From contig MFGM01000020.1 in the NCBI GenBank assembly GCA_001778275.1, forward strand, positions 1-10,146: DNA of 10,146 nucleotides. Direction: 5' to 3'. Within the stretch, counting starts at the first letter, position 1. Each line of letters starts with the position of its first letter. A program made the translations under genes and the position numbers. This document shows, in pieces, positions 1-6,346 of the stretch. This stretch comes from Candidatus Falkowbacteria bacterium RIFOXYC2_FULL_48_21. GTDB taxonomy: Bacteria > Patescibacteriota > Patescibacteriia > UBA11705 > JABHMO01. The notes beneath the pieces were generated by a model. The model ran no database searches. It was not told the origin of the DNA and was given only the letters and a program-made list of their open reading frames with translations.

Positions 1-324
1 AATCTTCTTCCCGCCCTTCAAATCGCTGGCGAGCAACTTGTACCCGACGCGCGTTGGCGCGCTACACTTCGGACAAACCAACATGACGCTGGAAATATGA
101 AGCGGCGCTGCAAATTCCATACGTTGCCCCTTTTCACCTTCCCGTTTCGGCCGCATATGCTTGTAGCGTAAATTCAATCCTTCGACCACCACCTGATCCT
201 TGGCCACGATGACTTTCGTCACCTTGCCTTGATTGGCAGTGTCTTTTTTCTCACCTTTGCGGTTGCGTTTCACCCGATCCTTGCCGCCGATGATTTGCAC
301 TTTGTCGCCCTTCTTAATTTTCAT
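1..324 (-). CDS. rplX: 50S ribosomal protein L24, 3' end cut by window
   Basis: L24 starts early 50S assembly and sits near the polypeptide exit tunnel in bacteria. The 108 visible residues start MKIKKGDKVQIIGGKDR, the KOW-type beta-barrel start of the family. The end typical of L24 is also visible, with a CPKC pair near residues 96-99 followed by PTRVGYK. Bacterial L24 is usually a little over 100 residues, so only a few residues are missing beyond the left edge. The start at 324 is the first ATG and lies 23 nt after the rplN stop. There is no Shine-Dalgarno sequence; the upstream bases are AT-rich. The family assignment is firm from sequence pattern. Confidence 0.95.
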   Translation of the reverse strand, partial: MKIKKGDKVQIIGGKDRVKRNRKGEKKDTANQGKVTKVIVAKDQVVVEGLNLRYKHMRPKREGEKGQRMEFAAPLHISSVMLVCPKCSAPTRVGYKLLASDLKGGKKI

Positions 325-347
325 ATATTAATTTGGTATCTTATACG

Positions 348-719
348 TTAAAGCACTTCCGGCGCCAAGGACATGATTTTGGTAAAACCGCGCTCGCGCA
401 ATTCACGCGCCACCGGCCCAAAAATACGACTGCCACGCGGATCTTTTGTTTTGGTATCAATCAAGACTATGGCATTATCTTCAAATCTAATGTAAGTACC
501 GTCTTTGCGCCGAGTTTCCTTTACAGTGCGAACCAAAACGCCATGCGCCACTTCACCCTTTTTCACCATGCTATGCGGTCTGGCTTCTTTGATCGAAACG
601 GTCACCACGTCTCCGAGACGCGCGTATCTTTTTTTGTATCCACCACCAACATGAATGCACTGTATGCGTTTGGCACCGGTATTGTCGGCTGATTTTAATA
701 TTGAGCGATGCTGTATCAT
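348..719 (-). CDS. rplN: 50S ribosomal protein L14
   Basis: L14 binds 23S rRNA and forms intersubunit bridges with 16S rRNA. The 123-residue product has the standard length and starts MIQHRSILKSADNTGAK, with the later motifs GDVVTVSIKEARP and RGSRIFGPVARELRERGF. The reading frame stays open upstream to 956, but that extension overlaps rpsQ in another frame and has no L14 character, so the start at 719 is chosen. The gene lies 40 nt after rpsQ and 23 nt before rplX. No Shine-Dalgarno sequence is visible upstream. Confidence 0.97.
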   Translation of the reverse strand: MIQHRSILKSADNTGAKRIQCIHVGGGYKKRYARLGDVVTVSIKEARPHSMVKKGEVAHGVLVRTVKETRRKDGTYIRFEDNAIVLIDTKTKDPRGSRIFGPVARELRERGFTKIMSLAPEVL

Positions 720-759
720 AAGAATAATAGGGCTAAATAAGGCGCAAGAAGGCAACAAT

Positions 760-1008
760 TTATTTGGTAATGACTCTCCAACGCTTATCTCGGCTGATTG
801 GTCGGCACTCCTTAATCGTGACTTTATCGCCAACGCGACACGCACCTTTTTCATCATGCGCCTTGTACTTGCGGCTGACCGCATATTGCTTGCCGTAAAC
901 TTTGTGTCTGACAACGCGAGAAACCAGAACTGTGACCGTCTTTTGCATCTTCGCACTCACCACTTCTCCCGAAAATCGGCGGTGTAATTTGGCTTTATTC
1001 TCTGTCAT
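760..1008 (-). CDS. rpsQ: 30S ribosomal protein S17
   Basis: S17 is a primary 16S rRNA-binding protein of the OB-fold type and acts early in assembly of the 30S body. The 82-residue product has the usual length and the family pattern: RRFSGEVVSAKMQKTVTVLV near the N-terminus, then KYKAHDEKGACRVGDKVTIKECRPIS and a C-terminal KRWRVI. It starts one nucleotide after the rpmC stop, so translational coupling is likely. The stop is TAA. A 40-nt gap without visible structure separates it from rplN. Confidence 0.96.
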   Translation of the reverse strand: MTENKAKLHRRFSGEVVSAKMQKTVTVLVSRVVRHKVYGKQYAVSRKYKAHDEKGACRVGDKVTIKECRPISRDKRWRVITK

Positions 1009-1009
1009 A

Positions 1010-1201
1010 TTATTTATTGTCTCGTTGCTTTAATATTGTGTTAATGCGTGCCATGGTTTTCTTCACATCGCGAATTTCCCGAACGTTTTTCAACTGCTTG
1101 CTGGCCACTTTGAACTGTAAATCAAACCGACGGTCGCAAATTTCCGCGTACATTTTTTGCAATTCCACAGTTGTCTTATTTTTTAATTCAAGCAATTTCA
1201 T
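1010..1201 (-). CDS. rpmC: 50S ribosomal protein L29
   Basis: L29 is a small helical-hairpin protein at the tunnel exit beside L23, where nascent-chain factors dock. The 63-residue product has the family length and pattern: MKLLELKNKTTVELQKMYAE, then RFDLQFKVASKQLKNVREIRDVKKTMARINTIL, a strongly charged two-helix sequence. It lies 9 nt after rplP and 1 nt before rpsQ, which is the normal L16-L29-S17 order. The start is ATG at 1201, preceded by AT-rich sequence with only a weak purine run. Confidence 0.94.
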   Translation of the reverse strand: MKLLELKNKTTVELQKMYAEICDRRFDLQFKVASKQLKNVREIRDVKKTMARINTILKQRDNK

Positions 1202-1210
1202 ATTGGTAAA

Positions 1211-1621
1211 CTACTTTCTGATAACAAACCTCGATAAAACCGGAAGTTTATGGCCGGCGAGGCGCATCGCTTCGCGACCGGCCGCTTCGCTCACACCGCC
1301 GATTTCAAACATCACTGTGCCAGGCTTCACCGGCACCACGAAATGATCGGGCGCGCCTTTGCCGCTACCCATCACCGCGCCGTGCGTGGTCACCGGCTTG
1401 TCCGGAAAAATGCGAATCCAAATCTTGCCGCCTCGCTTCACGAAGTGCGTGATGGCGCGACGAGCCGATTCAATCTGCCTTGACGAAATCCAACATTCGC
1501 TTGTCGCTTTGAGTCCATATTGGCCAAAAGAAACTTCCGTCGCGCGCGACGCCAATAGGCCGCGAAAACGACTGCGTCCCTTTTGCCATTTGCGATGTTT
1601 TGATTTTTTCGGAGTAAACAT
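1211..1621 (-). CDS. rplP: 50S ribosomal protein L16
   Basis: L16 contacts the aminoacyl- and peptidyl-tRNA elbows near the A site and joins late in 50S assembly. The 136-residue product matches the family length and pattern: MFTPKKSKHRKWQKGRSR, SFGQYGLKA, SRQIESARRAITHFVKRGGKIWIRIFPDKPVT, and GSGKGAPDHFVVPVKPGTVMFEIGGV. The loop after DKPVT (residues 73-86) looks about two residues shorter than in E. coli. The residue just before MGSGKG is Val83, where E. coli L16 has the hydroxylated Arg81. The gene is packed 3 nt after rpsC and 9 nt before rpmC. Confidence 0.97.
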   Translation of the reverse strand: MFTPKKSKHRKWQKGRSRFRGLLASRATEVSFGQYGLKATSECWISSRQIESARRAITHFVKRGGKIWIRIFPDKPVTTHGAVMGSGKGAPDHFVVPVKPGTVMFEIGGVSEAAGREAMRLAGHKLPVLSRFVIRK

Positions 1622-1624
1622 ATG

Positions 1625-2314
1625 TTATTTGGTTTCCGATTCTTTTTTCAATGGCGCCTCTACACGTTTCGTCTCTTTGGTAAAGACCTCGCCGCGGCAA
1701 ATCCAAACCTTGATACCGATGACGCCATACAAAGTAAATGCTTCCACCAAAGCATAATCAATATCCGCACGGAGCGTGTGGAGAGGCACCTTGCCAAAAA
1801 GCAACTTTTCCGTGCGCGCGATTTCCGCGCCGTTGAGCCGGCCGGAAATTTCTACCTTAACGCCCTTGGCTCCGGCTTTTTCCACCTTGCCGATTGCCTG
1901 CTTCATCGCCCGGCGAAACAAGACTCTTTTTTCAATATCAAGCTTTATCCCAAGCCCGACCACCATCGCGTCCAAATTCGGATTGGATATTTCTTTTATA
2001 GTGATGTTGATCTTGGCATTTTTACCAAGCTGAAATTTTCGAATCACCTCCTTTCTTAAGTCTTCAATGCCTGATCCGCCTTTGCCGATAATCACACCCG
2101 GCCGCGCGCTGTAAATGATAATATTGATATCTTTCGCCGTTCTTTCGATATGAATCGCAGACACCGAGGCCTGCGCCATCTTCTTGCGGAAAAAATCTTT
2201 CATCTCCAAATCCTGACGTAAAAACTTGGCGTAATTTCTGACCGAAAACCAGCGCGAGTCCCAATTTTGAGACAGCTTTAGGCGAAAAATTTTTGGATTG
2301 ATTTTCTTTCCCAT
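1625..2314 (-). CDS. rpsC: 30S ribosomal protein S3
   Basis: S3 sits in the 30S head at the mRNA entry channel and helps the ribosome unwind mRNA. The 229-residue product starts MGKKINPKIFRLKL. It has a type II KH domain with its GKGG loop at residues 77-80 (ARPGVIIGKGG) and the family C-terminal block ARTEKLLFGKVPLHTLRADI followed by YGVIGIKVWI near residues 166-206. The frame is open further upstream to 2389, but those 25 extra residues are encoded by an inverted repeat and lack S3 character, so 2314 is the start. A 136-nt gap with a long palindrome precedes it; rplP follows after 3 nt. Confidence 0.97.
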   Translation of the reverse strand: MGKKINPKIFRLKLSQNWDSRWFSVRNYAKFLRQDLEMKDFFRKKMAQASVSAIHIERTAKDINIIIYSARPGVIIGKGGSGIEDLRKEVIRKFQLGKNAKINITIKEISNPNLDAMVVGLGIKLDIEKRVLFRRAMKQAIGKVEKAGAKGVKVEISGRLNGAEIARTEKLLFGKVPLHTLRADIDYALVEAFTLYGVIGIKVWICRGEVFTKETKRVEAPLKKESETK

Positions 2315-2325
2315 AAATATTAATC

Positions 2326-2441
2326 GGAACGTGGTACATGGTGCGTGGAAGTTGGTTTTGATTTTGGAAGATAGAAAATGGCCACCCAATCTCTACTTTC
2401 CACTACCCAAACCAGCTTCCATATACCAGTCACCGACTTCC
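2326..2441. repeat. 116-nt near-palindrome between rplV and rpsC
   Basis: The sequence is symmetric about 2383.5. Arms 2346-2381 and 2386-2421 are 36 nt each, flank a 4-nt loop and align without any gap. In the minus-strand transcript I count about 30 of 36 positions as Watson-Crick or G-U pairs. Weaker pairing continues outward in the same register to 2326 and 2441. One arm is built from TGGAAG and TTGG-like units. It fills almost the whole intergenic gap, so the rplV-rpsC mRNA should carry a long hairpin here. It has no U-tract after it, so it does not look like an ordinary terminator. Confidence 0.75.
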
Positions 2442-2450
2442 AACTGGTGC

Positions 2451-3041
2451 TTACATGCCTGACTTGCGATTAAACATTTTCTTAAAAAAACCTTTAGTCT
2501 TCTTTTGCGTTCTTTCCTGTTTCATTGCGCCCCGGAATCCGGCCCGCACATTTTGATCCAAAACTTCCTTGTGCTCGATGCCGACGTCCTTGCCAACCTT
2601 GTCTTTCCGTGACAAATCCACCGCTTCCACCGATTCTGATCCGCCAATCGCATCAACTTTCACTGTGTTAATTTTGCTTTTTTGCTTCAACGGCTTGCTC
2701 GCGGTCGGATTTTTCTCCGCTAGCATCACCGTAATATTCGACGTGCGCTTGCGAATCTTCGTGGCTCGACCGTGCGCTTTCGGCATCCACCGATAAAGAA
2801 TCGGTCCGCCGTCCACTTTAATTTCTTTTACCACTAAATTTTTTTCTTCCAAACCAAAATTGTTTTTCGCATCAGCGCGCGCCGTCTGAATAAGCTTTGC
2901 AATGAAATGAACTCCCTTGCGGTTGACAACAGCCAACCGATCAAGTGCCGTCACCAAATCTAAACCACGCACCAAATTCGCCACCATTCTGACTTTGAGC
3001 GGCGCCATTCTGACATATTTCGCACTTGATTTTACTTCCAT
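2451..3041 (-). CDS. rplV: 50S ribosomal protein L22 with long C-terminal extension
   Basis: L22 binds all 23S rRNA domains, and its beta-hairpin lines the exit tunnel. Residues 1-110 are canonical: AKYVRMAPLKVRMVANLVRG at the start, then GGPILYRWMPKAHGRATKIR as the tunnel hairpin and KRTSNITVML. Family members are usually about 110 residues; this one is 196. Residues 111-196 form a charged, low-complexity extension (SKPLKQKSKINTVKVDAI, then an acidic and a basic stretch) ending in TKGFFKKMFNRKSGM. The extension is in frame and stop-free, so it is probably real and not a frameshift artefact. The gene starts 22 nt after rpsS and has no Shine-Dalgarno sequence. Confidence 0.96.
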   Translation of the reverse strand: MEVKSSAKYVRMAPLKVRMVANLVRGLDLVTALDRLAVVNRKGVHFIAKLIQTARADAKNNFGLEEKNLVVKEIKVDGGPILYRWMPKAHGRATKIRKRTSNITVMLAEKNPTASKPLKQKSKINTVKVDAIGGSESVEAVDLSRKDKVGKDVGIEHKEVLDQNVRAGFRGAMKQERTQKKTKGFFKKMFNRKSGM

Positions 3042-3063
3042 ATATTATTCTAAACTTATACTT

Positions 3064-3399
3064 TTACTTAGCCTTTCCCGTCGCTTTCGGAGCCGGTGCT
3101 GGCGCCGTGGCCGCTTGCGCGTCCTTGGCCTGATCCTTCGCCATCTTGCCACCGTGACCAACAAACTTACGGGTCGGAGAAAATTCACCCAACCGATGGC
3201 CAACCATGTTTTCCACCACCACCACGTCAATAAAGTCTTTGCCATTGTGCACGCCAAACACAAAGCCAACCATGCCCGGCGTGATTACCGCACTGCGCGA
3301 CCAAGTTTTGATCGGTGTTTTGTCGCCGGCTTTCAGCTTTTTCATTTTGCCGAGCAAGCGTTCATCGATAAACGGCCCTTTTTTTAGACTCCTTGACAT
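3064..3399 (-). CDS. rpsS: 30S ribosomal protein S19
   Basis: S19 lies in the 30S head with S13 and contacts the A-site finger of the 50S subunit. The 111-residue product carries the family core: MSRSLKKGPFIDERLLGKM, KTWSRSAVITPGMVGFVFGVHNGKDF and VVENMVGHRLGEFSPTRKFVGH. Most bacterial S19 proteins have about 92 residues; here residues 88-111 add an Ala/Pro/Lys tail (QAATAPAPAPKATGKAK). The gene starts 6 nt after rplB and ends 22 nt before rplV. The start codon is preceded by AAAATAAT with no Shine-Dalgarno sequence. Confidence 0.97.
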   Translation of the reverse strand: MSRSLKKGPFIDERLLGKMKKLKAGDKTPIKTWSRSAVITPGMVGFVFGVHNGKDFIDVVVVENMVGHRLGEFSPTRKFVGHGGKMAKDQAKDAQAATAPAPAPKATGKAK

Positions 3400-3405
3400 A
3401 TTATT

Positions 3406-4245
3406 TTAAACTTGTTTTTTACGTCTTTGAATTATGAGCGTATCGGACGGTTTGTGATGTTTGCGCGTCTTGACGCCGAGCGCCGGCTTGCCCCAAGGCG
3501 TTTTCGGATGCTTGAGACCGATTGGATTACTACCTTCACCGCCACCATGCGGATGATCCACCGGATTCATGGCCTTGCCGCGCACCGTTGGCTTGACACC
3601 CATGTGGCGCATGCGACCGGCCTTACCGATAATAACATGCATATGCTCCGCATTGCTCACTTGACCGACCGTGGCGAAGCATGCCTGCGGCACCATGCGC
3701 ACTTCCGTGGACGGTAGGCGCAAATGCGCAAAACCACCATCAATGGCCATCAGTTTGCACCAGCTGCCGGCGGAACGAACCATTTCCGCGCCCTTTCCCG
3801 GCACCAACTCTACGCAGTGCACCAACGTGCCGACCGGAATATGTTCAAGCGGCATAGCATTGCCTATTTTCATTTCACATTTTTCCTTGGATGAAACTAC
3901 CGTATCACCCACTTGTAAATCAGCCGGAGCAATAATATATCTCTTTTCTCCGTCGCGATAATAAAGCAACGCGATCTTCGGTGTGCGGTTCGGATCATAT
4001 TCAAGCGTCATCACTTTGGCCGGAACGCCAAACTTGTCACGTTTGAAATCAATCAAGCGATAAAACCGTTTTTCACCACCGCCTTTGTGTCTAACCGTAA
4101 TCTTGCCTTGCGCATTGCGGCCGCTGTGTTTTTTGCGGATCACAATCAAACTCTTCTCCGGCTCATGCGCCGTATATCCATCCGCGCTGATAATACTCAT
4201 CTGACGACGAGCCGCGGTCGTTGGTTTGTAGACTTTTATTGACAT
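3406..4245 (-). CDS. rplB: 50S ribosomal protein L2
   Basis: L2 is a core 50S protein needed for subunit association and peptidyl transferase activity. The 279-residue product has the normal length. Visible landmarks are IKVYKPTTAARR at the N-terminus, HKGGGEKRFYRLIDFKRDK (residues 53-71), EYDPNRTPKIALLYY, and VRGKAMNPVDHPHGGGEG (residues 221-238), which holds the conserved histidine (His231) and glycine loop. The end KTRKHHKPSDTLIIQRR is typical. The frame opens at 4260, but MSIKVYKP at 4245 matches the family start. A palindromic spacer separates it from rplW; rpsS follows after 6 nt. Confidence 0.98.
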   Translation of the reverse strand: MSIKVYKPTTAARRQMSIISADGYTAHEPEKSLIVIRKKHSGRNAQGKITVRHKGGGEKRFYRLIDFKRDKFGVPAKVMTLEYDPNRTPKIALLYYRDGEKRYIIAPADLQVGDTVVSSKEKCEMKIGNAMPLEHIPVGTLVHCVELVPGKGAEMVRSAGSWCKLMAIDGGFAHLRLPSTEVRMVPQACFATVGQVSNAEHMHVIIGKAGRMRHMGVKPTVRGKAMNPVDHPHGGGEGSNPIGLKHPKTPWGKPALGVKTRKHHKPSDTLIIQRRKKQV

Positions 4246-4263
4246 AATATTATGACTCACTGA

Positions 4264-4291
4264 TTAATCGGTTAACTGATTAACCGATTAA
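4264..4291. repeat. Perfect 12-bp inverted repeat between rplW and rplB
   Basis: TTAATCGGTTAA at 4264-4275 and its exact reverse complement TTAACCGATTAA at 4280-4291 flank the loop CTGA. The stem is AT-rich with no U-tract beyond it, so terminator function is doubtful. It lies 11 nt after the rplW stop and about 18 nt before the rplB start. It may act in mRNA processing, or it may simply be an intergenic repeat unit. Confidence 0.8.
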
Positions 4292-4302
4292 CTCTTGACC
4301 AT

Positions 4303-4722
4303 CTAAACACCTTCGTATAATTCGATTTTGTCTCCTGCTTTCAAGGTAACAATCGCCTTTTTATACGCCTTGGTTTCACCGAAACGACGGCCATAGCGTA
4401 CAAATTTACCGGCTTTTTGCACAAAGTTCACTTTCACCGGTCGCACGCCGTAAATATTGATTACCTTTTTAACCACTTCGGATTTATTGGCCGTCTTCGG
4501 TACAATAAAGCAATATTTATTCAGCATGGTAAGCTCGGTAGCCTTTTCGGTTACGAGAGGCATGGACAAATAACGAAAAGCCGTTGAATCCTGCTTGACT
4601 TGACTCTTGACCGATGCGACTAAAGATTCTTTCTTTTCTTCCGCCACTACCGCCTTGTCGGACGGTTTGGCTTCTGCGACTTTATTATCATCCGATTTAA
4701 ATATTTTTCTAAAAACTCCCAT
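4303..4722 (-). CDS. rplW: 50S ribosomal protein L23 with N-terminal extension
   Basis: L23 sits at the tunnel exit and is the docking site for trigger factor and SRP. The conserved core covers residues 48-139: TAFRYLSMPLVTEKATEL, then NKSEVVKKVINIYGVRPVKVNF and GRRFGETKAYKKAIVTLKAGDKIEL. Typical L23 has about 95-100 residues, so the first 47 residues are extra. They start with the amphipathic MGVFRKIFKSDDNK and continue as a Lys/Glu/Ala/Ser-rich linker. The start at 4722 lies one nucleotide after the rplD stop, which supports coupling and argues that the extension is real. The upstream bases are AAACAATAAT, without a Shine-Dalgarno sequence. Confidence 0.95.
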   Translation of the reverse strand: MGVFRKIFKSDDNKVAEAKPSDKAVVAEEKKESLVASVKSQVKQDSTAFRYLSMPLVTEKATELTMLNKYCFIVPKTANKSEVVKKVINIYGVRPVKVNFVQKAGKFVRYGRRFGETKAYKKAIVTLKAGDKIELYEGV

Positions 4723-4723
4723 A

Positions 4724-5359
4724 TTATTGTTTCTTTAAATAAACCGCTTCGATCCGCGGGAGAGCCGGCTCGACAATCAGAACTTCCCGGCTGGAAATTA
4801 CATCATAAACATTCAGACTGTCAGCTGCGATTACCGAAACGTTCGGCAAATTGCGTACCGAAAGTGCAACTTTTTTGTCCATTTCAGGTAAAACAATCAG
4901 ACCGCCCTTTTTCACATCAAATACTTTCAACAGTTGAACCATGGATTTGGTTTTTGCTTCCGGTAATTCAATACCGGTAATAACCTTAATAGCATTCTCA
5001 CGCACTTTGTCGGACAGCACCATGAACAAAGCTTTTATTTTGGCTTTTTTATTGACCTTCTTGGAGTAATTACGTTCTTTGTTCGGTCCAAAAATAATAC
5101 CACCGCCGCGCCAAAGCGGTGAGCGACTGGAACCGGCTCGCGCCCGACCAGTACCTTTTTGTTTCCACGGCTTTTTACCGCCGCCACGCACATCGCCACG
5201 TTCTTTTGTGTGTGCCAGAACCAAGCGCCGGTTGGCCATTTGCGCCACCACGACCTGATGTACCAATTCCGCATTCATTTTCACGTCAAAAATCTCCGGG
5301 TTGAGCCTTACCTCACCTTGCGCTTCTCCTTTTTGATTATATAATTTCGCTTGCGTCAT
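4724..5359 (-). CDS. rplD: 50S ribosomal protein L4
   Basis: L4 reaches into the exit tunnel through a long loop and, in enterobacteria, represses its own S10 operon. The 211-residue product has the family length. The extended loop is clear at residues 57-95 (VRGGGKKPWKQKGTGRARAG, then SPLWRGGGIIFGPN), and the globular C-terminal part is present (NLPNVSVIAADSLNVYDVIS). The gene begins 39 nt after rplC and ends 1 nt before rplW. Nothing in the sequence tells whether this L4 regulates transcription here; the gamma-proteobacterial S10 leader is not recognisable. Confidence 0.97.
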   Translation of the reverse strand: MTQAKLYNQKGEAQGEVRLNPEIFDVKMNAELVHQVVVAQMANRRLVLAHTKERGDVRGGGKKPWKQKGTGRARAGSSRSPLWRGGGIIFGPNKERNYSKKVNKKAKIKALFMVLSDKVRENAIKVITGIELPEAKTKSMVQLLKVFDVKKGGLIVLPEMDKKVALSVRNLPNVSVIAADSLNVYDVISSREVLIVEPALPRIEAVYLKKQ

Positions 5360-5398
5360 ATATGTGTGGGAATCGGGCGTAATGGGTAATGAAAACTT

Positions 5399-6145
5399 TT
5401 ATTCAACTTTTGATGTTTCGACAGGTGCCTCAACAACCGGCGCAATTTCAACCGCTGGAGCAGATTCAACAACTGGCGTGCTTTCGATCGGCTTCTTGAC
5501 CTCAAAATCACCCGACGCTTCAAGCTTCAACAAGGAACCGCGATAACCCGGCAACGCGCCGCGCAGCCAAAGTTCATTTTTTTCCGGATTTATCTCAACG
5601 ACTTCTAAGTTTTTTACCGTTACGCCCTCCTCACCCATCAAACCCGGCTTGCGCGTACCAGGAAAGACGTGCCCCGGACCGGTCGCGCCGCTCGAACCCG
5701 GCATACGCAGCTGATCCTTGTGGCCGTGATGACCGGGATGACCAGCGAAACCATAGCGCTTCACCACGCCTTGAAATCCGTGTCCTTTGCGCACGCCCTC
5801 CACCTTCACCATGTCCCCAAGTTTGAACGCTTCGACTGTAATCTCTTCGCCGACATTCAACTTGGCAAACATGGAATCTGCTTTGGCCAATCGAAACTCG
5901 CGCAATTCTCCAAAACCAATCTCACGCTTAAACACTTTATTAAAAAAACCTTTGAGCGGATTGCTTAATTTGCTAAAAGGTTTTTCTCCCAAGGTGATTT
6001 GTATGGAATTTACTTCCGGGCCGTTATGTTCGATCTTTTTGCTAACAAAACACGGGCCGGCCGCGATACGGGTGACCGGAATAATCGTGCCATCAGCCAA
6101 AAACTTCTGGGTCATGGCGATTTTTTTCCCGAGAATAAATTTCAT
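5399..6145 (-). CDS. rplC: 50S ribosomal protein L3 with acidic C-terminal tail
   Basis: L3 binds near the 3' end of 23S rRNA and sends a loop toward the peptidyl transferase centre. Of 248 residues, 1-209 match the family: MKFILGKKIAMTQKF at the start, VRKGHGFQGVVKRYGFAG, MPGSSGATGPGHVFPGTRKP, GLMGEEGVTVKNLEV and GALPGYRGSLLKLE. The loop lacks the glutamine that PrmB methylates in E. coli L3. Residues 210-248 form an added tail rich in Val, Pro, Glu and Ala with repeated VVE and AP units (PVVESAPAVEIAPVVEAPVE). The frame opens at 6166 inside a hairpin; 6145 gives the family start. It has no Shine-Dalgarno sequence and lies 16 nt after a terminator-like hairpin. Confidence 0.96.
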   Translation of the reverse strand: MKFILGKKIAMTQKFLADGTIIPVTRIAAGPCFVSKKIEHNGPEVNSIQITLGEKPFSKLSNPLKGFFNKVFKREIGFGELREFRLAKADSMFAKLNVGEEITVEAFKLGDMVKVEGVRKGHGFQGVVKRYGFAGHPGHHGHKDQLRMPGSSGATGPGHVFPGTRKPGLMGEEGVTVKNLEVVEINPEKNELWLRGALPGYRGSLLKLEASGDFEVKKPIESTPVVESAPAVEIAPVVEAPVETSKVE

Positions 6146-6161
6146 ACTGACAAACTGGTAT

Positions 6162-6198
6162 AACAAAAGGCCGGGACTTTACGAACCGGCCTTTTGTT
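6162..6198 (-). terminator. Terminator-like hairpin just before rplC
   Basis: AACAAAAGGCCGG and its exact reverse complement CCGGCCTTTTGTT form a perfect 13-bp stem with an 11-nt loop (6175-6185). In the minus-strand RNA the GC core is followed by UUUUGUUAU, the shape of an intrinsic terminator; the A-tract on the other side makes it potentially bidirectional. It ends 16 nt before the rplC ATG, leaving no room for a promoter between them. Transcripts of rplC must therefore read through it, so it may be an attenuator and not only an operon end. Confidence 0.7.
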
Positions 6199-6346
6199 CA
6201 CCGGGATATGTAAGTCGATAAATTAATTTTGATCTTTTTTCAATTTTCTCCTCGGCCTTCACCAAACGCTCCCCGCCACTTCGCTCCGCCAAGGCGTAAC
6301 GGTTAGTGGAAATCATTTGGCAAATTGTAAAAGTGTTATTTATCAT
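6179..6346 (-). CDS. Possible 55-residue leader peptide or small protein
   Basis: An ATG-started ORF of 55 codons lies wholly in the rplC leader. It starts MINNTFTICQMISTNRYALA and ends LIYRLTYPGEQKAGS; a second in-frame ATG is at 6316. The peptide is fairly basic and contains a charged, probably helical middle (KAEEKIEKRSK). Its TAA stop falls inside the loop of the terminator-like hairpin, so a translating ribosome would melt that hairpin. I recognise no family. It has no Shine-Dalgarno sequence, but neither do its r-protein neighbours. It could equally be a chance ORF in a structured leader. Confidence 0.25.
   Translation of the reverse strand: MINNTFTICQMISTNRYALAERSGGERLVKAEEKIEKRSKLIYRLTYPGEQKAGS

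Noticed and set aside
720..956. N-terminal extension of L14 in the same frame
   Set aside because: It overlaps rpsQ in another frame, and L14 normally begins MIQ, which is found at 719.
2315..2389. 25-residue upstream extension of S3
   Set aside because: It is encoded by the intergenic palindrome, and S3 normally begins MGKK or MGQK, found at 2314.
6254..6295. GCCTT/AAGGC stem in the rplC leader as an anti-antiterminator
   Set aside because: Only 5 bp pair and the enclosed bases do not extend the stem, so it is mentioned in the leader entry but not claimed as a feature.
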